This document shows positions 54,856-62,500 of a stretch of 64,000 nt of DNA, in pieces. The first letter of the stretch is position 1, and every line of letters starts with the position of its first letter. Origin of the DNA: Pantoea deleyi (GTDB taxonomy: Bacteria > Pseudomonadota > Gammaproteobacteria > Enterobacterales > Enterobacteriaceae); contig NZ_CP071408.1 of NCBI RefSeq assembly GCF_022647325.1, positions 22,781 through 86,780 of the forward strand. Reading direction: 5' to 3'. A program made the position numbers and the translations under genes. The notes beneath the pieces are model-generated. The model saw nothing but the letters and a program-made list of their open reading frames with translations. It was not told where the DNA came from and made no database searches.

Positions 54856-55455
54856 TTACCTGGGCCGTCTTCTGGAAGGTCGGGTTACAGGCACATCAGG
54901 GACTAATTCGGGTGTCTCCGTGGGCCGCGGAATAATCTCATCCGGCTCATCAATGAACGGATCATCGCCAGGCTCTTCAGGCTCTACCGGTGGTTCAGGA
55001 GCAGGCTCAGGCTCCTCTTTTTTCTTTTTCTTCTTTTCTTCCTCAGGAGGATTTGGTTTAGGGCCCGGATACGGAGTTGGTCTAGGGGTCGGGGTTGGAC
55101 GAGGAACACCCACACCAGGAACGTCACCGCCGCTTCTACCGCCGCTTCTACCGCCGCTTCCACCGCCACCGCCACCGTCGCCGTCATCCTCATCCTCATC
55201 CTCATCCTCATCCTCATCAATTGAATCTGATTCCGGAGCAGCTCTTTCCTTCCATGCCTTGCGCGCGCCTTCGACGCTGCGAAACCCACATTTGTATTTG
55301 AGCCTGTCATCTTCAATGAAAACAATGCAAACCTTCCCCGACTTAAGGGTTACAAAGATAGGTCTTCCCAGCCAAAGCAGGATTTTCTGCCAGATGCTCA
55401 GTGTGACGTCTTGAAATTCGTTCGGTATGAGGACTGTGCCATTTTTCAGTTCCAA
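54856..55455 (-). CDS. Low-complexity acidic/proline-rich protein (199 aa)
   Basis: Residues 1-75 form a compact domain (LPNEFQDVTLSIWQKILLWLGRPIFVTLKSGKVCIVFIEDDRLKYKCGFRSVEGARKAW-like, unrecognised). The rest is disordered: a DE repeat encoded by GATGAG-type hexamers, a Gly/Ser/Arg repeat, then Pro/Thr/Glu-rich sequence with a lysine run. The start is TTG with AAGGAG six bases before it. The 22-bp palindrome at 55502-55523 lies upstream. A plus-strand frame through the same region is rejected. The function is unknown. Confidence 0.68.
   Translation of the reverse strand: MELKNGTVLIPNEFQDVTLSIWQKILLWLGRPIFVTLKSGKVCIVFIEDDRLKYKCGFRSVEGARKAWKERAAPESDSIDEDEDEDEDEDDGDGGGGGGSGGRSGGRSGGDVPGVGVPRPTPTPRPTPYPGPKPNPPEEEKKKKKKEEPEPAPEPPVEPEEPGDDPFIDEPDEIIPRPTETPELVPDVPVTRPSRRRPR
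55090..55220. repeat. Short tandem repeats inside the low-complexity gene
   Basis: A CTCATC hexamer array (about five units, 55184-55218) and three near-identical 12-mers of the type CCGCCGCTTCTA (55126-55165). These are prone to length change and keep the frame when they do, since units are multiples of three. Confidence 0.8.
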
Positions 55456-55501
55456 TGCTAACTCCTTGTATCTGGGCCTGACCTGACGATGCAGGAATAA
55501 A

Positions 55502-55523
55502 ATGTATTACACGTGTAATACAT
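55502..55523. promoter_or_regulatory. GTAATACA site 5: perfect 22-bp palindrome
   Basis: ATGTATTACACGTGTAATAC AT reads the same on both strands. It consists of two inverted GTAATACA-type half-sites and lies about 47 bases before the low-complexity gene. It is the clearest version of the motif. Confidence 0.8.
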
Positions 55524-55856
55524 CTGTGCGCTGGGCGGATTCTTTCAATTTCGCAGGGGCTAAACCCGTCAGATTTCAAAATCCGTAATCCGTCCTTCTG
55601 ACGCCTATTCTGCCCCCGTAAAGGGGCTGCCGCCACCGGAATAAATCGCGGGCGCTTAAATAAGAGAGTAACAAAACCCGGTGTATTCCGGTATCGGTTA
55701 CGCAGGAAAGCCGCGGCTGCGGCACCGTTCGGACGGGATTAATTCGCGGAATGGCCACGCAGGCCGCGTGGCGTAAGGGATGGGGCCGGAAAGGCGGGGC
55801 AGGGGAAGGCGGGTAACCGTATGCCTGTTTTGTTACCTTCAAGGTAAAGGGAAACA

Positions 55857-55879
55857 GGCCGCTCAATTTATGAGCGGCC
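55857..55879 (-). terminator. Hairpin after the putAbiC-like gene
   Basis: GGCCGCTC / GAGCGGCC, a perfect 8-bp stem with a 7-base loop directly after the gene stop. On the minus strand it is followed by TGTTTCCC. Confidence 0.7.
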
Positions 55880-55884
55880 TCCTG

Positions 55885-57207
55885 TTATGTCGTCACGCGC
55901 TGTCTGAGTACAGCGCTGCGAAAATCTGACAGCTTAAGCTGTTCGTTCCTGATATGTTCGCGGTCCGCATCACGACTCACGATGTATTCCAGATGTTTTT
56001 CTAACTTAAGAAATCTCTTGCAATCTGTACTGAAGTAGTCAGGATAAATGATATCCACAAAATGATTTTCGCCTTGAGTGTGGATATAATAATCGTCGCT
56101 TACATTTAAATGATTATTTGCTCTCATATATGACAAGCAATTTTTAATATAGTCTTCATCAACGAAGGGTAATTTACTATATGTATCGGCATCTATATTT
56201 CTGGAGTCCTCTAACTTTAGTAATTCACCGCCACTTAGTCTTATGCGCCTCCTGTATAAATAGAGATGGAAAAATGACTCTATGTTAGCTTCACCTCTTA
56301 GAAAATTTATATTTCTTTCACTAGCTTGATCTGCCTCATCTTTATAAAGATTACCTATATTATTAAGACACTCAAGCGACTCTAAATTTAGCGGGTTATC
56401 AAATATGCATGAAACAATAAATGGGATTCTAAAGCTTTCACTGCGAAACCTAAAACTATTTTTGTCAAATAATATTTTCTCTTCATGATTATTAATCATC
56501 GCTTCAAGGATACTGTGTTTGACCCGACTTACAGCATATTTATCAAACCCAGATGTAACGTCCTTTTCAATGAAGAAATGAGCATGTTCAAAAAAATTAA
56601 ACTTCCTAAGCAGTTTTTGATATTTCCCATAATCGTTTTCTTTATTATCTTCGAAAACGTAGCTCGCATTGACCGCAACAAGTAAAAGCACATCATTTCT
56701 AATAAGCGATCTTACCGTGGAAGAGTACAGTTTTTTATCCTTTGTTGTCGCATTTTCGTCGTAATGGAAATCGATATGCCGCAGAAGATGATAAAGCACT
56801 CGCATATAAGGGCTCACGATATTGTGTCCCTGCAGTTTTTTGAAAGCTGACAGATGGTCAGTTCCCATAATGATTCCGTTTAGGAGCTTTAGACCTTCCA
56901 CAGTACTAAGGTAAGATTTCACGACATTCAACTGTTCCTTATGCTGCTCAAGCAGAATGGTGTACTGACTGATAAACTCGTCTCTGCGACTGGTATGTTG
57001 AGTGTGCAGCAGTGCCGCCTCGGAAACTTTTGTACTGTTTCGGGTGGCAACGGCAGCACGTGCGGTAAAGAATGCGGCTAGGGTAGAGAAAAAGACACCT
57101 ATGGCTGTGACAATTAGCATAGAAATGTCACTTGTATGGTTTTTGCCAGTTCTAAGTGCTGTCCAAAACTCTTGCAGCGCTGTTACTAATGAATGAATAT
57201 ATTCCAT
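55885..57207 (-). CDS. putAbiC-like abortive infection protein
   Basis: A 440-residue protein, probably anchored by one helix near 28-50 (ISMLIVTAIGVFFSTLAAFF), followed by a cytoplasmic helical region. The stretch ISQYTILLEQHKEQL ... SPYMRVLYHLLRHIDF ... KKLYSSTVRSLIRNDVLLLVAVNA follows the pattern of putAbiC (membrane-linked abortive infection proteins against phage). The second half, about 200 residues, is not recognised. It is AT-richer than its neighbours, as usual for defence cargo. Operator-type sites lie upstream. The defence role is inferred from family resemblance. Confidence 0.62.
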   Translation of the reverse strand: MEYIHSLVTALQEFWTALRTGKNHTSDISMLIVTAIGVFFSTLAAFFTARAAVATRNSTKVSEAALLHTQHTSRRDEFISQYTILLEQHKEQLNVVKSYLSTVEGLKLLNGIIMGTDHLSAFKKLQGHNIVSPYMRVLYHLLRHIDFHYDENATTKDKKLYSSTVRSLIRNDVLLLVAVNASYVFEDNKENDYGKYQKLLRKFNFFEHAHFFIEKDVTSGFDKYAVSRVKHSILEAMINNHEEKILFDKNSFRFRSESFRIPFIVSCIFDNPLNLESLECLNNIGNLYKDEADQASERNINFLRGEANIESFFHLYLYRRRIRLSGGELLKLEDSRNIDADTYSKLPFVDEDYIKNCLSYMRANNHLNVSDDYYIHTQGENHFVDIIYPDYFSTDCKRFLKLEKHLEYIVSRDADREHIRNEQLKLSDFRSAVLRQRVTT

Positions 57208-57250
57208 TTAATCTCTATCCGACCTGCGTAGCCTTTCATTTGGCTTATTA

Positions 57251-57281
57251 ATGTAAATGAAGTACAAATGTAATACAAAAA
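57251..57281. promoter_or_regulatory. GTAATACA site 6
   Basis: AGTACAAATGTAATACAAAA in the divergent region between the putAbiC-like gene and the 221-aa membrane protein gene. Confidence 0.66.
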
Positions 57282-57438
57282 TTATTTTCATCATTAAGAA
57301 AAAACGCGACCGGCCTACTTTACCGGCGATATGAAAATGGATTTAATGTCTTCCTGAAAAGGTAAAAAGGTGATTTGTAATTCCGTACCTTGTACAGTAA
57401 TTTAACAGTTTCATTGAACTTACCTGGAGATGACTCAC

Positions 57439-58101
57439 ATGTTGGAAAGACTGCTCAGAAGGGAAGGACTGGCTATTGCTGTGGGTACCATGCTGCTCTA
57501 TACGGCGGTCTACTTCTTTGAACGCGGCTACTGCACCCGCTTAAACATCCCTCTGGATTACATTGAAATATCGATTCCGACAATTGCTAATGACGTAATG
57601 TACTCTTTCTTTTTAATCTTCCCAATCGCAGTTATATCAATGATTATTATGATTGCAGGTGAGAAAAATGAATATAAAGGTCGTTATGCTTTTTCTCCTT
57701 TTTACTGCTGGCTTGTTTATACAGTCGTATTTTTTTACTTCATGGAACATACGTGGGGGAATGCGTTTACAAGCTTTTTCTTAGGTGGACTTTTCTTTAT
57801 GCAACTCCCATCACCAGAGAAAGCTACTGATAGCTCCCCCCTATGGACCGGATATTATTCATCCTTTATTCGCTTTACCATGGCGTTGTTTCTAGTGAGC
57901 TCAACGTTCGTCATTCACGGGAATTCATTTGCAGCGAAGACATCGTTTAACACATATATCCAGAACGGAAAAAAATATGCACTACTTAAGGCTTATGGCG
58001 AAAACGTGTTTATGCAGGAAATCGTAGATGGAAAAAGAGTCAGTGAAATTACCTATTTCAATGCCAAGAATATGACAGGGATGACTTTAACCAGTAATTA
58101 A
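57439..58101 (+). CDS. Unknown membrane protein (about 220 aa)
   Basis: Four to five hydrophobic helices (about 12-30, 50-72, 88-106, 112-125, 145-165) and a C-terminal soluble part with the stretch SFNTYIQNGKKYALLKAYGENVF. The ATG at 57439 has GGAG nine bases upstream; an ATG three codons earlier has no room for one. Divergent from the putAbiC-like gene. Two membrane proteins back to back could form a defence pair, but no known system was recognised. Confidence 0.68.
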   Translation: MLERLLRREGLAIAVGTMLLYTAVYFFERGYCTRLNIPLDYIEISIPTIANDVMYSFFLIFPIAVISMIIMIAGEKNEYKGRYAFSPFYCWLVYTVVFFYFMEHTWGNAFTSFFLGGLFFMQLPSPEKATDSSPLWTGYYSSFIRFTMALFLVSSTFVIHGNSFAAKTSFNTYIQNGKKYALLKAYGENVFMQEIVDGKRVSEITYFNAKNMTGMTLTSN

Positions 58102-58157
58102 AGCAAAAAGGGATGGCTGGCCGGAAGCGCTCTAATCGCGCTTCTGGCCAGAAGCAG

Positions 58158-58451
58158 TCAGAGATACTCCTTCACCATCTTTACTAGCTTTTCCGGTCCC
58201 GCCTGGTTGGCCAGATAAAGTGCCGCACGCAGGATGGTTGAATCAGTAATGGTTTTGCTTGGCGCCAGATCCTGAACCGCTCCGGTCAGTTTTGCACACA
58301 TCAGCTTCTCATCAGCCGTCAGGCGAATCGTTTTAGGCGTCTCGCTGGTAGTTCTGTTACGTTTAGTTCTGACGTTTGTCAGGCGGCTTTCCTGCTCTGG
58401 CTTTGCAGCTGCAGGCCTCTGTACCTGAGGACGTTCGAGTTTTCCGGCCAT
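58158..58451 (-). CDS. parB: Small ParB-like partner of ParA
   Basis: A 97-residue basic protein. The N-terminal 40 residues are disordered and Arg/Lys-rich; the C-terminal half (KTIRLTADEKLMCAKLTGAVQDLAPSKTITDSTILRAALYLA) fits a ribbon-helix-helix fold as in ParG/omega-type centromere binders. Its start overlaps the parA stop (TGATG). Such proteins bind partition sites and also repress their own promoters. It is a good candidate for the factor that binds the GTAATACA sites. No ParB with HTH of the P1/F kind was found. Confidence 0.75.
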   Translation of the reverse strand: MAGKLERPQVQRPAAAKPEQESRLTNVRTKRNRTTSETPKTIRLTADEKLMCAKLTGAVQDLAPSKTITDSTILRAALYLANQAGPEKLVKMVKEYL

Positions 58452-59275
58452 CAGTGGGCTCCTTCTTTAATAGAAATGATTTCTTTGGCCATCGCCCGGT
58501 AGTCGTTCAGCACCAGTGCGCCACGTTTGTAAAAATAGAGGGGTTTGCATACCACCTGCGCCTGAGCAATGTTTTCATCCGCGCGGATACGGGTTTCAAG
58601 CACGTTATTTTTAAAGCGCTCATTACCTTCAAGCTCATCCTGCAGGAAAGTATTCATCTTCTTTTTTGAGCTGTTGAATTCATTACGGAACAGGCTGTAG
58701 TGCGAGAACTGTTCTTCTTTGATCTCATCCAGATAGTCGAGCACTGTTTCGGCTCCGGTCAGTGAGAAAGAACCGCCATCAATTGGAATGATAACGTGAT
58801 CGGCAACATATGCAGCATTGGTTGACGACAGGTTTAGCGCCGGCGAGCAGTCGATAAGGATAAAATCAAACTCACTCATTACAGGTTTAAGGTGACGTAG
58901 CAGAATCTTTTCACGATGTGGTCTTGCCATACTGTTTTCCATGACGCGCTCAAAAGAGGGGTCTGATGGAATCAGGAAAAGGTCTTGAATATCCTCTTCC
59001 CCATTCTTTGCAGGAATAATGACATCACGCACATCGAACTTTTGATTATTGTATAAATCGCAGATTGTCGGACCAAACTGAGCATAGAACTTTCTGCCGT
59101 GCGTCAGTACTTCAGTCGCGTTCGCCTGCTGGTCTGCATCGATGACCAGCACACGTTTCCCCATCTGCGCCAGAGCAACTGCAGTATTTGTGGTAGAGGA
59201 TGTTTTGCCTGGACCGCCTTTGTTACTCATTGCTGCGATAACAAACGCCTGCTGTTCACTCCCATTCCCAGCCAT
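58451..59275 (-). CDS. parA: ParA partition ATPase
   Basis: About 274 residues. Deviant Walker A box SNKGGPGKTS at about 15-24, the Walker A' region and IDCSPALNLSS motif. ParA ATPases form gradients on the nucleoid that pull plasmid copies apart. No N-terminal DNA-binding extension, so this is type Ib, in which the small partner does the repression. The ATG at 59275 has AGGAGG seven bases before it; the ATG twelve codons upstream is less likely. The operators at 59301-59388 cover its promoter. Confidence 0.92.
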   Translation of the reverse strand: MAGNGSEQQAFVIAAMSNKGGPGKTSSTTNTAVALAQMGKRVLVIDADQQANATEVLTHGRKFYAQFGPTICDLYNNQKFDVRDVIIPAKNGEEDIQDLFLIPSDPSFERVMENSMARPHREKILLRHLKPVMSEFDFILIDCSPALNLSSTNAAYVADHVIIPIDGGSFSLTGAETVLDYLDEIKEEQFSHYSLFRNEFNSSKKKMNTFLQDELEGNERFKNNVLETRIRADENIAQAQVVCKPLYFYKRGALVLNDYRAMAKEIISIKEGAH

Positions 59276-59300
59276 CTGTGACCTCCTAAGTGTAATTCTA

Positions 59301-59324
59301 AAGTAATACATTTGTAGTACTACT
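59301..59324. promoter_or_regulatory. GTAATACA site 7
   Basis: AAGTAATACATTTGTAGTAC, 26 bases upstream of the parA start. Confidence 0.68.
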
Positions 59325-59358
59325 ATCCTTGGTTTCGCCTAAGAGGTCAAGAGAAATA

Positions 59359-59388
59359 AAATACAAATGTATTACACATGAAATACAC
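59359..59388. promoter_or_regulatory. GTAATACA site 8
   Basis: AAATACAAATGTATTACACA followed by TGAAATACAC; a multiple site upstream of parA, possibly also the partition site. Confidence 0.68.
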
Positions 59389-59573
59389 TAATTGCGCGCA
59401 ATAGAGTTTTACAGGAAGGCTTCAGACTTCTGGAGTTGCGAACATATAACAGCCTTAACCGGGGGCAACTTAACGCCTGCGCCCTGCAGCAGAACGGCGT
59501 TGTGCTTTCTCTATGCGTGACGTCTGGCTGTCCTTAAAGATGAAGTAAAAAAATGCGGTCACGGCAAAAATGA
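59389..59573. other. Remnant of a small gene on the minus strand
   Basis: A minus-strand frame ending near 59472 reads LLVIFAVTAFFYFIFKDSQTSRIEKAQRRS, which looks like a true membrane-anchored peptide, but a TAG precedes it and no start codon is present. It appears to be a broken small gene. Confidence 0.4.
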
Positions 59574-59642
59574 CAAGCAGCTAGTATAAGAAGCCAGCGT
59601 CTTCACCTCATCACAATCTGCACGCTGCGAAAGGCCGGCAGG

Positions 59643-60266
59643 GTGGCTGACAGGGTATTTCCCCCGGCAGCCGCCACGCCTGATGCCGCGCTGGAACGCT
59701 GGCACCGCCTGATTAACCAAGCCATGAGCGAACCTTCAAACGTGCGTGCCGCGGGTGAGCTTTACCGGGGCGCATCATGGCTGCGCGCCCGCAGCATCGC
59801 ATCGCGCTGGCACGGCACTGAGTTATGGGCCATGTCGGCAGGTCTGGGCCTGCGCCATCACTCCGATCCGGCGGTGACGTATGAGGCCACCTTTCACGCC
59901 ATGCCATTTGCGCCGGCTGTGATCTGGGCGGGGCTGACTACACGGCCGCCAGTTCCGGGACGCTGCGCCTCGCTGGCACAGCTGATGCAGTCCTGCCCGA
60001 ATGACCGCTTTGTTATTGCCGGTTCGCCCGTGTATGCCAGCGCCGCTGAGCGGGATATTCTGGCCGGCATACCGGCCCTGCGTGATGCCGGCCAGCTGAC
60101 AATCGTTACCTCAAAGGGCTATCGCGGTCCGCTTGAGCCCTGGGTGAAAAGAAGCAGTGCGGCGATGATGACGGCCCTGAAATCAAACATGACGTGCCTG
60201 AATATTGCCTGTGCGGGTGCGCTGATCGACAGCATGATGTGCGCTGACGCACTGAAAGCCGGTTGA
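59643..60266 (+). CDS. DUF6884-like protein (about 207 aa from GTG)
   Basis: AGELYRGASWLRARSIASRWHGTELWAMSAGLGLRHH...VTYEATF recalls DUF6884-type proteins (ELY...A...LSA-GL...Y), which relate to TGT-like nucleotide enzymes. Function unknown. The marked start is a GTG without a ribosome site. The open frame extends 23 codons further upstream and there reads LHLITICTLRKAGR, which looks like the true first strand of this family, but no start codon is found there. The 5' end may be truncated or use an unusual start. Confidence 0.6.
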   Translation: MADRVFPPAAATPDAALERWHRLINQAMSEPSNVRAAGELYRGASWLRARSIASRWHGTELWAMSAGLGLRHHSDPAVTYEATFHAMPFAPAVIWAGLTTRPPVPGRCASLAQLMQSCPNDRFVIAGSPVYASAAERDILAGIPALRDAGQLTIVTSKGYRGPLEPWVKRSSAAMMTALKSNMTCLNIACAGALIDSMMCADALKAG

Positions 60267-60311
60267 GCCTCGCGGCCGATTCTCCTGCCGGCACTGAGCT
60301 GAAGCCTGTGA

Positions 60312-60338
60312 TAAAAAAAAACCGCCTGTCAGGCGGCC
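60312..60338 (-). terminator. Intrinsic terminator
   Basis: CCGCCTG / CAGGCGG stem of 7 bp with a one-base centre, followed on the minus strand by nine T. It ends the 81-aa gene on that strand. Confidence 0.82.
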
Positions 60339-60361
60339 TTTTACTCTTCAGGCAGCAGTGC

Positions 60362-60607
60362 TTATTTCTTTGAATACTCGTGCATGTCGATGTTTAACGG
60401 CCTGCGCGGCATCTCGTCAATCACTACGTGTTTCTCCGGATTTTCCGCCCGGTATTTCAGGTAGGCTTTCAGAGCCTCTGCATCTGCCTTCTGCGTCTGC
60501 AGCTGCGTGCCCTGATTTCTTTCGTTGTCCTGTCCCGGTTCAGACGTGTCCTGCGCTTCAGGATGCGCGATACTTTGCGGGAGGGTAGCTTGATCACGGT
60601 TTTTCAT
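60362..60607 (-). CDS. Unknown protein (81 aa)
   Basis: Small charged protein; first 40 residues probably disordered (MKNRDQATLPQSIAHPEAQD...), then ALKAYLKYRAENPEKHVVIDEMPRRPLNIDMHEYSKK. No family recognised. The ATG at 60607 has AGAGGA before it, and an intrinsic terminator follows. It may share a transcript with the broken RHH gene upstream. Confidence 0.62.
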   Translation of the reverse strand: MKNRDQATLPQSIAHPEAQDTSEPGQDNERNQGTQLQTQKADAEALKAYLKYRAENPEKHVVIDEMPRRPLNIDMHEYSKK

Positions 60608-60644
60608 ACCAGAATCCTCTTCGGTCGGGTTTTTCAGACAACGT

Positions 60645-60880
60645 TTATTCCGGCTGAACGCCTGCCTGCTCCAGCCGCGCAAGACGTTCTTCAATGCACG
60701 TTATGCGCTCTTCCTTCGTCAGCGTGCTGGCAACTTCATGCTGCTGCAGCCATGCGTCAATCGCGCTGTTTATCTCCTGATTCAGTGAGCGGCATTCTCT
60801 GCTGCCCGCTGTATCATCAGCTCTTTTTTATCCTGCGGCATTCTCAGATTGACCTGGGGATGCCGGTAAGCACGCCTCAA
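60645..60880 (-). pseudogene. Arc-type ribbon-helix-helix regulator, frameshifted
   Basis: Frame 1 reads VNLRMPQDKKELMIQRAAEN; one base later, frame 2 reads RSLNQEINSAIDAWLQQHEVASTLTKEERITCIEERLARLEQAGVQPE and stops at 60645. Together they make a normal Arc-family protein (strand, two helices, then a helical tail). Sequence at about 60794 has AATGCCGCTCAC where AATGGCCGCTCAC would restore the frame, so one G is missing. The start may be TTG or GTG near 60880. It could also be a sequencing error. Confidence 0.75.
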
Positions 60881-60984
60881 CACACCATACCTTTCATAAT
60901 GACGGCGCACCGGGGCGCCATACTGCCTGTCTGATCCGTGTGAGGCAGCACGCCAGCTTTACACGCTGGCTCAGCTGCTTCACG

Positions 60985-61341
60985 TCATTGCGGTGGCACC
61001 TGCCTGAACTCGCACGCACTGGATTGCTGCTCAATCTCTTTAACGAGCATCTTATCCGCCTCATCTACCTTCAAGAACTCATAGGTCAGATGCCCCTTAA
61101 CGCTTTCACACGTCGCATAGTTGTTGAACTTGGTAAAGCGTGTGAAGCTGAATCTGACCTCATGCGCGGCAGTGTCCACAGTCACAGTATGGATAACCGC
61201 AGCGGTTCGTCCCTCGATCGTGTTGTCGATCTCCAGATATTCGGTTGCGGTCTTTTTGATGGCCTCCAGGCTGTGAACATCCTCATCAGCTTGGACAGCC
61301 ACCGGAGCCAGAAACATTAGTGCGATCAGCATCTTTTTCAT
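60985..61341 (-). CDS. Secreted protein of unknown function (118 aa)
   Basis: Clear signal peptide (MKKMLIALMFLAPVAVQA), then a mature part of about 100 residues with two Cys (ATCESV and SSACEF) that could pair. No family recognised. Likely periplasmic. AAGGGATATGT precedes the ATG. Confidence 0.7.
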   Translation of the reverse strand: MKKMLIALMFLAPVAVQADEDVHSLEAIKKTATEYLEIDNTIEGRTAAVIHTVTVDTAAHEVRFSFTRFTKFNNYATCESVKGHLTYEFLKVDEADKMLVKEIEQQSSACEFRQVPPQ

Positions 61342-61398
61342 ACATATCCCTTTGTTTAATAACCGTCAGTCTTGGGCAACTGAAGCCGGCAACGATCG

Positions 61399-62058
61399 TC
61401 AGAGGTTAAGCAACAGGGCTATGACTGAAGCCTCAGCGTGGAGCAGCACGGGTAGCAGCAGGCCGCCACTGCGCAGGCGAGCCAGATTCAGCAGCAGGGC
61501 AACCCCGAACAGCTCAAGGTAGGTTGTCAGATGATGATACTGGGTGTGCATCATTGCGAACACGGCGGAAATGAGTACGGCACCGACATAGCCCGTCCAG
61601 GGATTGCGGGTGATGAAAATATTGAGCAGTACGCCCCGGAACACGATTTCTTCTGAGAGCGGTGCCAGCAGGATCACGGTAAATACAAAAGCGCTCAGAG
61701 GCAGCGCCGGCAGGGACAGCATCATTTTCACCCAAGCTTCACCCGGTACGTTCATGACCTTTTCAGCCAGAAAACAGGTGAGATAGATCGCCAGCATTCC
61801 CAGCGTAAATAATGCAGTCTGTTTTACCTGAAGCCTGCCTGCCGGCAACGGCCTTACCCAGATGCAGTAGGGAATGGCAAGGATCAGAAGCGTTGCCAGT
61901 CCGGCCAAGTGCTGAAGAGTCTGGCTGTAAAGAATGAGGTTCAGTTCAAATCCGAGCTGATCTCCGTGTGACAGTGCAGTCATCCAGCTCAGATAAATGA
62001 AAATTCCAGCGGCTGCGAGCAGCACCGTTTTGAAAAAAGGTCGAACGATTCCAGCCAT
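61399..62058 (-). CDS. CPBP-family intramembrane metalloprotease
   Basis: A 219-residue protein with six to seven membrane helices. CPBP/Abi motif 1 is EEIVFRGVL (about 136-144); motif 2 has FAMMHTQYHH (about 167-176) with the metal-binding His; the last motif is LLPVLLHAEAS. These proteases cleave within the membrane; in bacteria they are linked to bacteriocin immunity and regulation. The substrate is unknown. Confidence 0.83.
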   Translation of the reverse strand: MAGIVRPFFKTVLLAAAGIFIYLSWMTALSHGDQLGFELNLILYSQTLQHLAGLATLLILAIPYCIWVRPLPAGRLQVKQTALFTLGMLAIYLTCFLAEKVMNVPGEAWVKMMLSLPALPLSAFVFTVILLAPLSEEIVFRGVLLNIFITRNPWTGYVGAVLISAVFAMMHTQYHHLTTYLELFGVALLLNLARLRSGGLLLPVLLHAEASVIALLLNL

Positions 62059-62500
62059 AAACAGATATTTCTCCCTGTAAGTTTATTTTCTCTTGATTGA
62101 AATACGATACTAATGAAAACTCACAAAGTAAGGAATCATTTTCCGAAACTTACCACAAATCAATTTTCAATAAGGTATAAAATGAAACGAGACATGTTAT
62201 CTTCCGCTTACAAAACCCGGGGGAAGGATATACATTTAGACCGCACAGAAGTTACAAAAACCTCGCCGTGGAATGTTATTTTCACTAACCAAGACCCCAA
62301 TCACCCCTTAACATTCTTTAATATTAAATAAAGGCCAGTAAAAAAATATAATTGAATATAAAATCGCCATACAGTTATCCTCAAGTATTTTAATAAATCC
62401 ATTTCGAAAACAAACAATTAAAAATCTATAATTTTTTCTTCTATTTTATCATCACAAATAATATACTATACCCTTTCAATTTCCTTACATAGCCTGCTTT
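62059..62500. other. AT-rich region upstream of the acyltransferase
   Basis: About 440 bases, much more AT-rich than the surroundings. No firm gene; a frame at 62113-62331 has no ribosome site. The drop in GC together with the acyltransferase suggests separate acquisition. Confidence 0.4.

Larger units (their letters stand above)
55456..55884. other. Structured intergenic region
   Basis: About 430 bases, GC-rich, no gene supported. Apart from the palindrome at 55502-55523 it has the hairpin GCCACGC-AGGCC-GCGTGGC (55754-55772), G-rich stretches around 55780-55815, and a terminator at its right end. It could be a small RNA gene, an origin of transfer or replication, or a resolution site. Confidence 0.45.

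Noticed and set aside
54737..55414. Long plus-strand frame rich in Ser and Gly opposite the low-complexity gene
   Set aside because: It comes from the complement of the hexamer and 12-mer repeats. The minus-strand gene has an AAGGAG site, an operator upstream and a folded N-terminal domain; the plus frame has none.
51885..59388. GTAATACA motifs as replication iterons
   Set aside because: They are scattered singly or in small groups at promoters, not packed in phased tandem arrays, and no rep gene is near. An operator role fits better.
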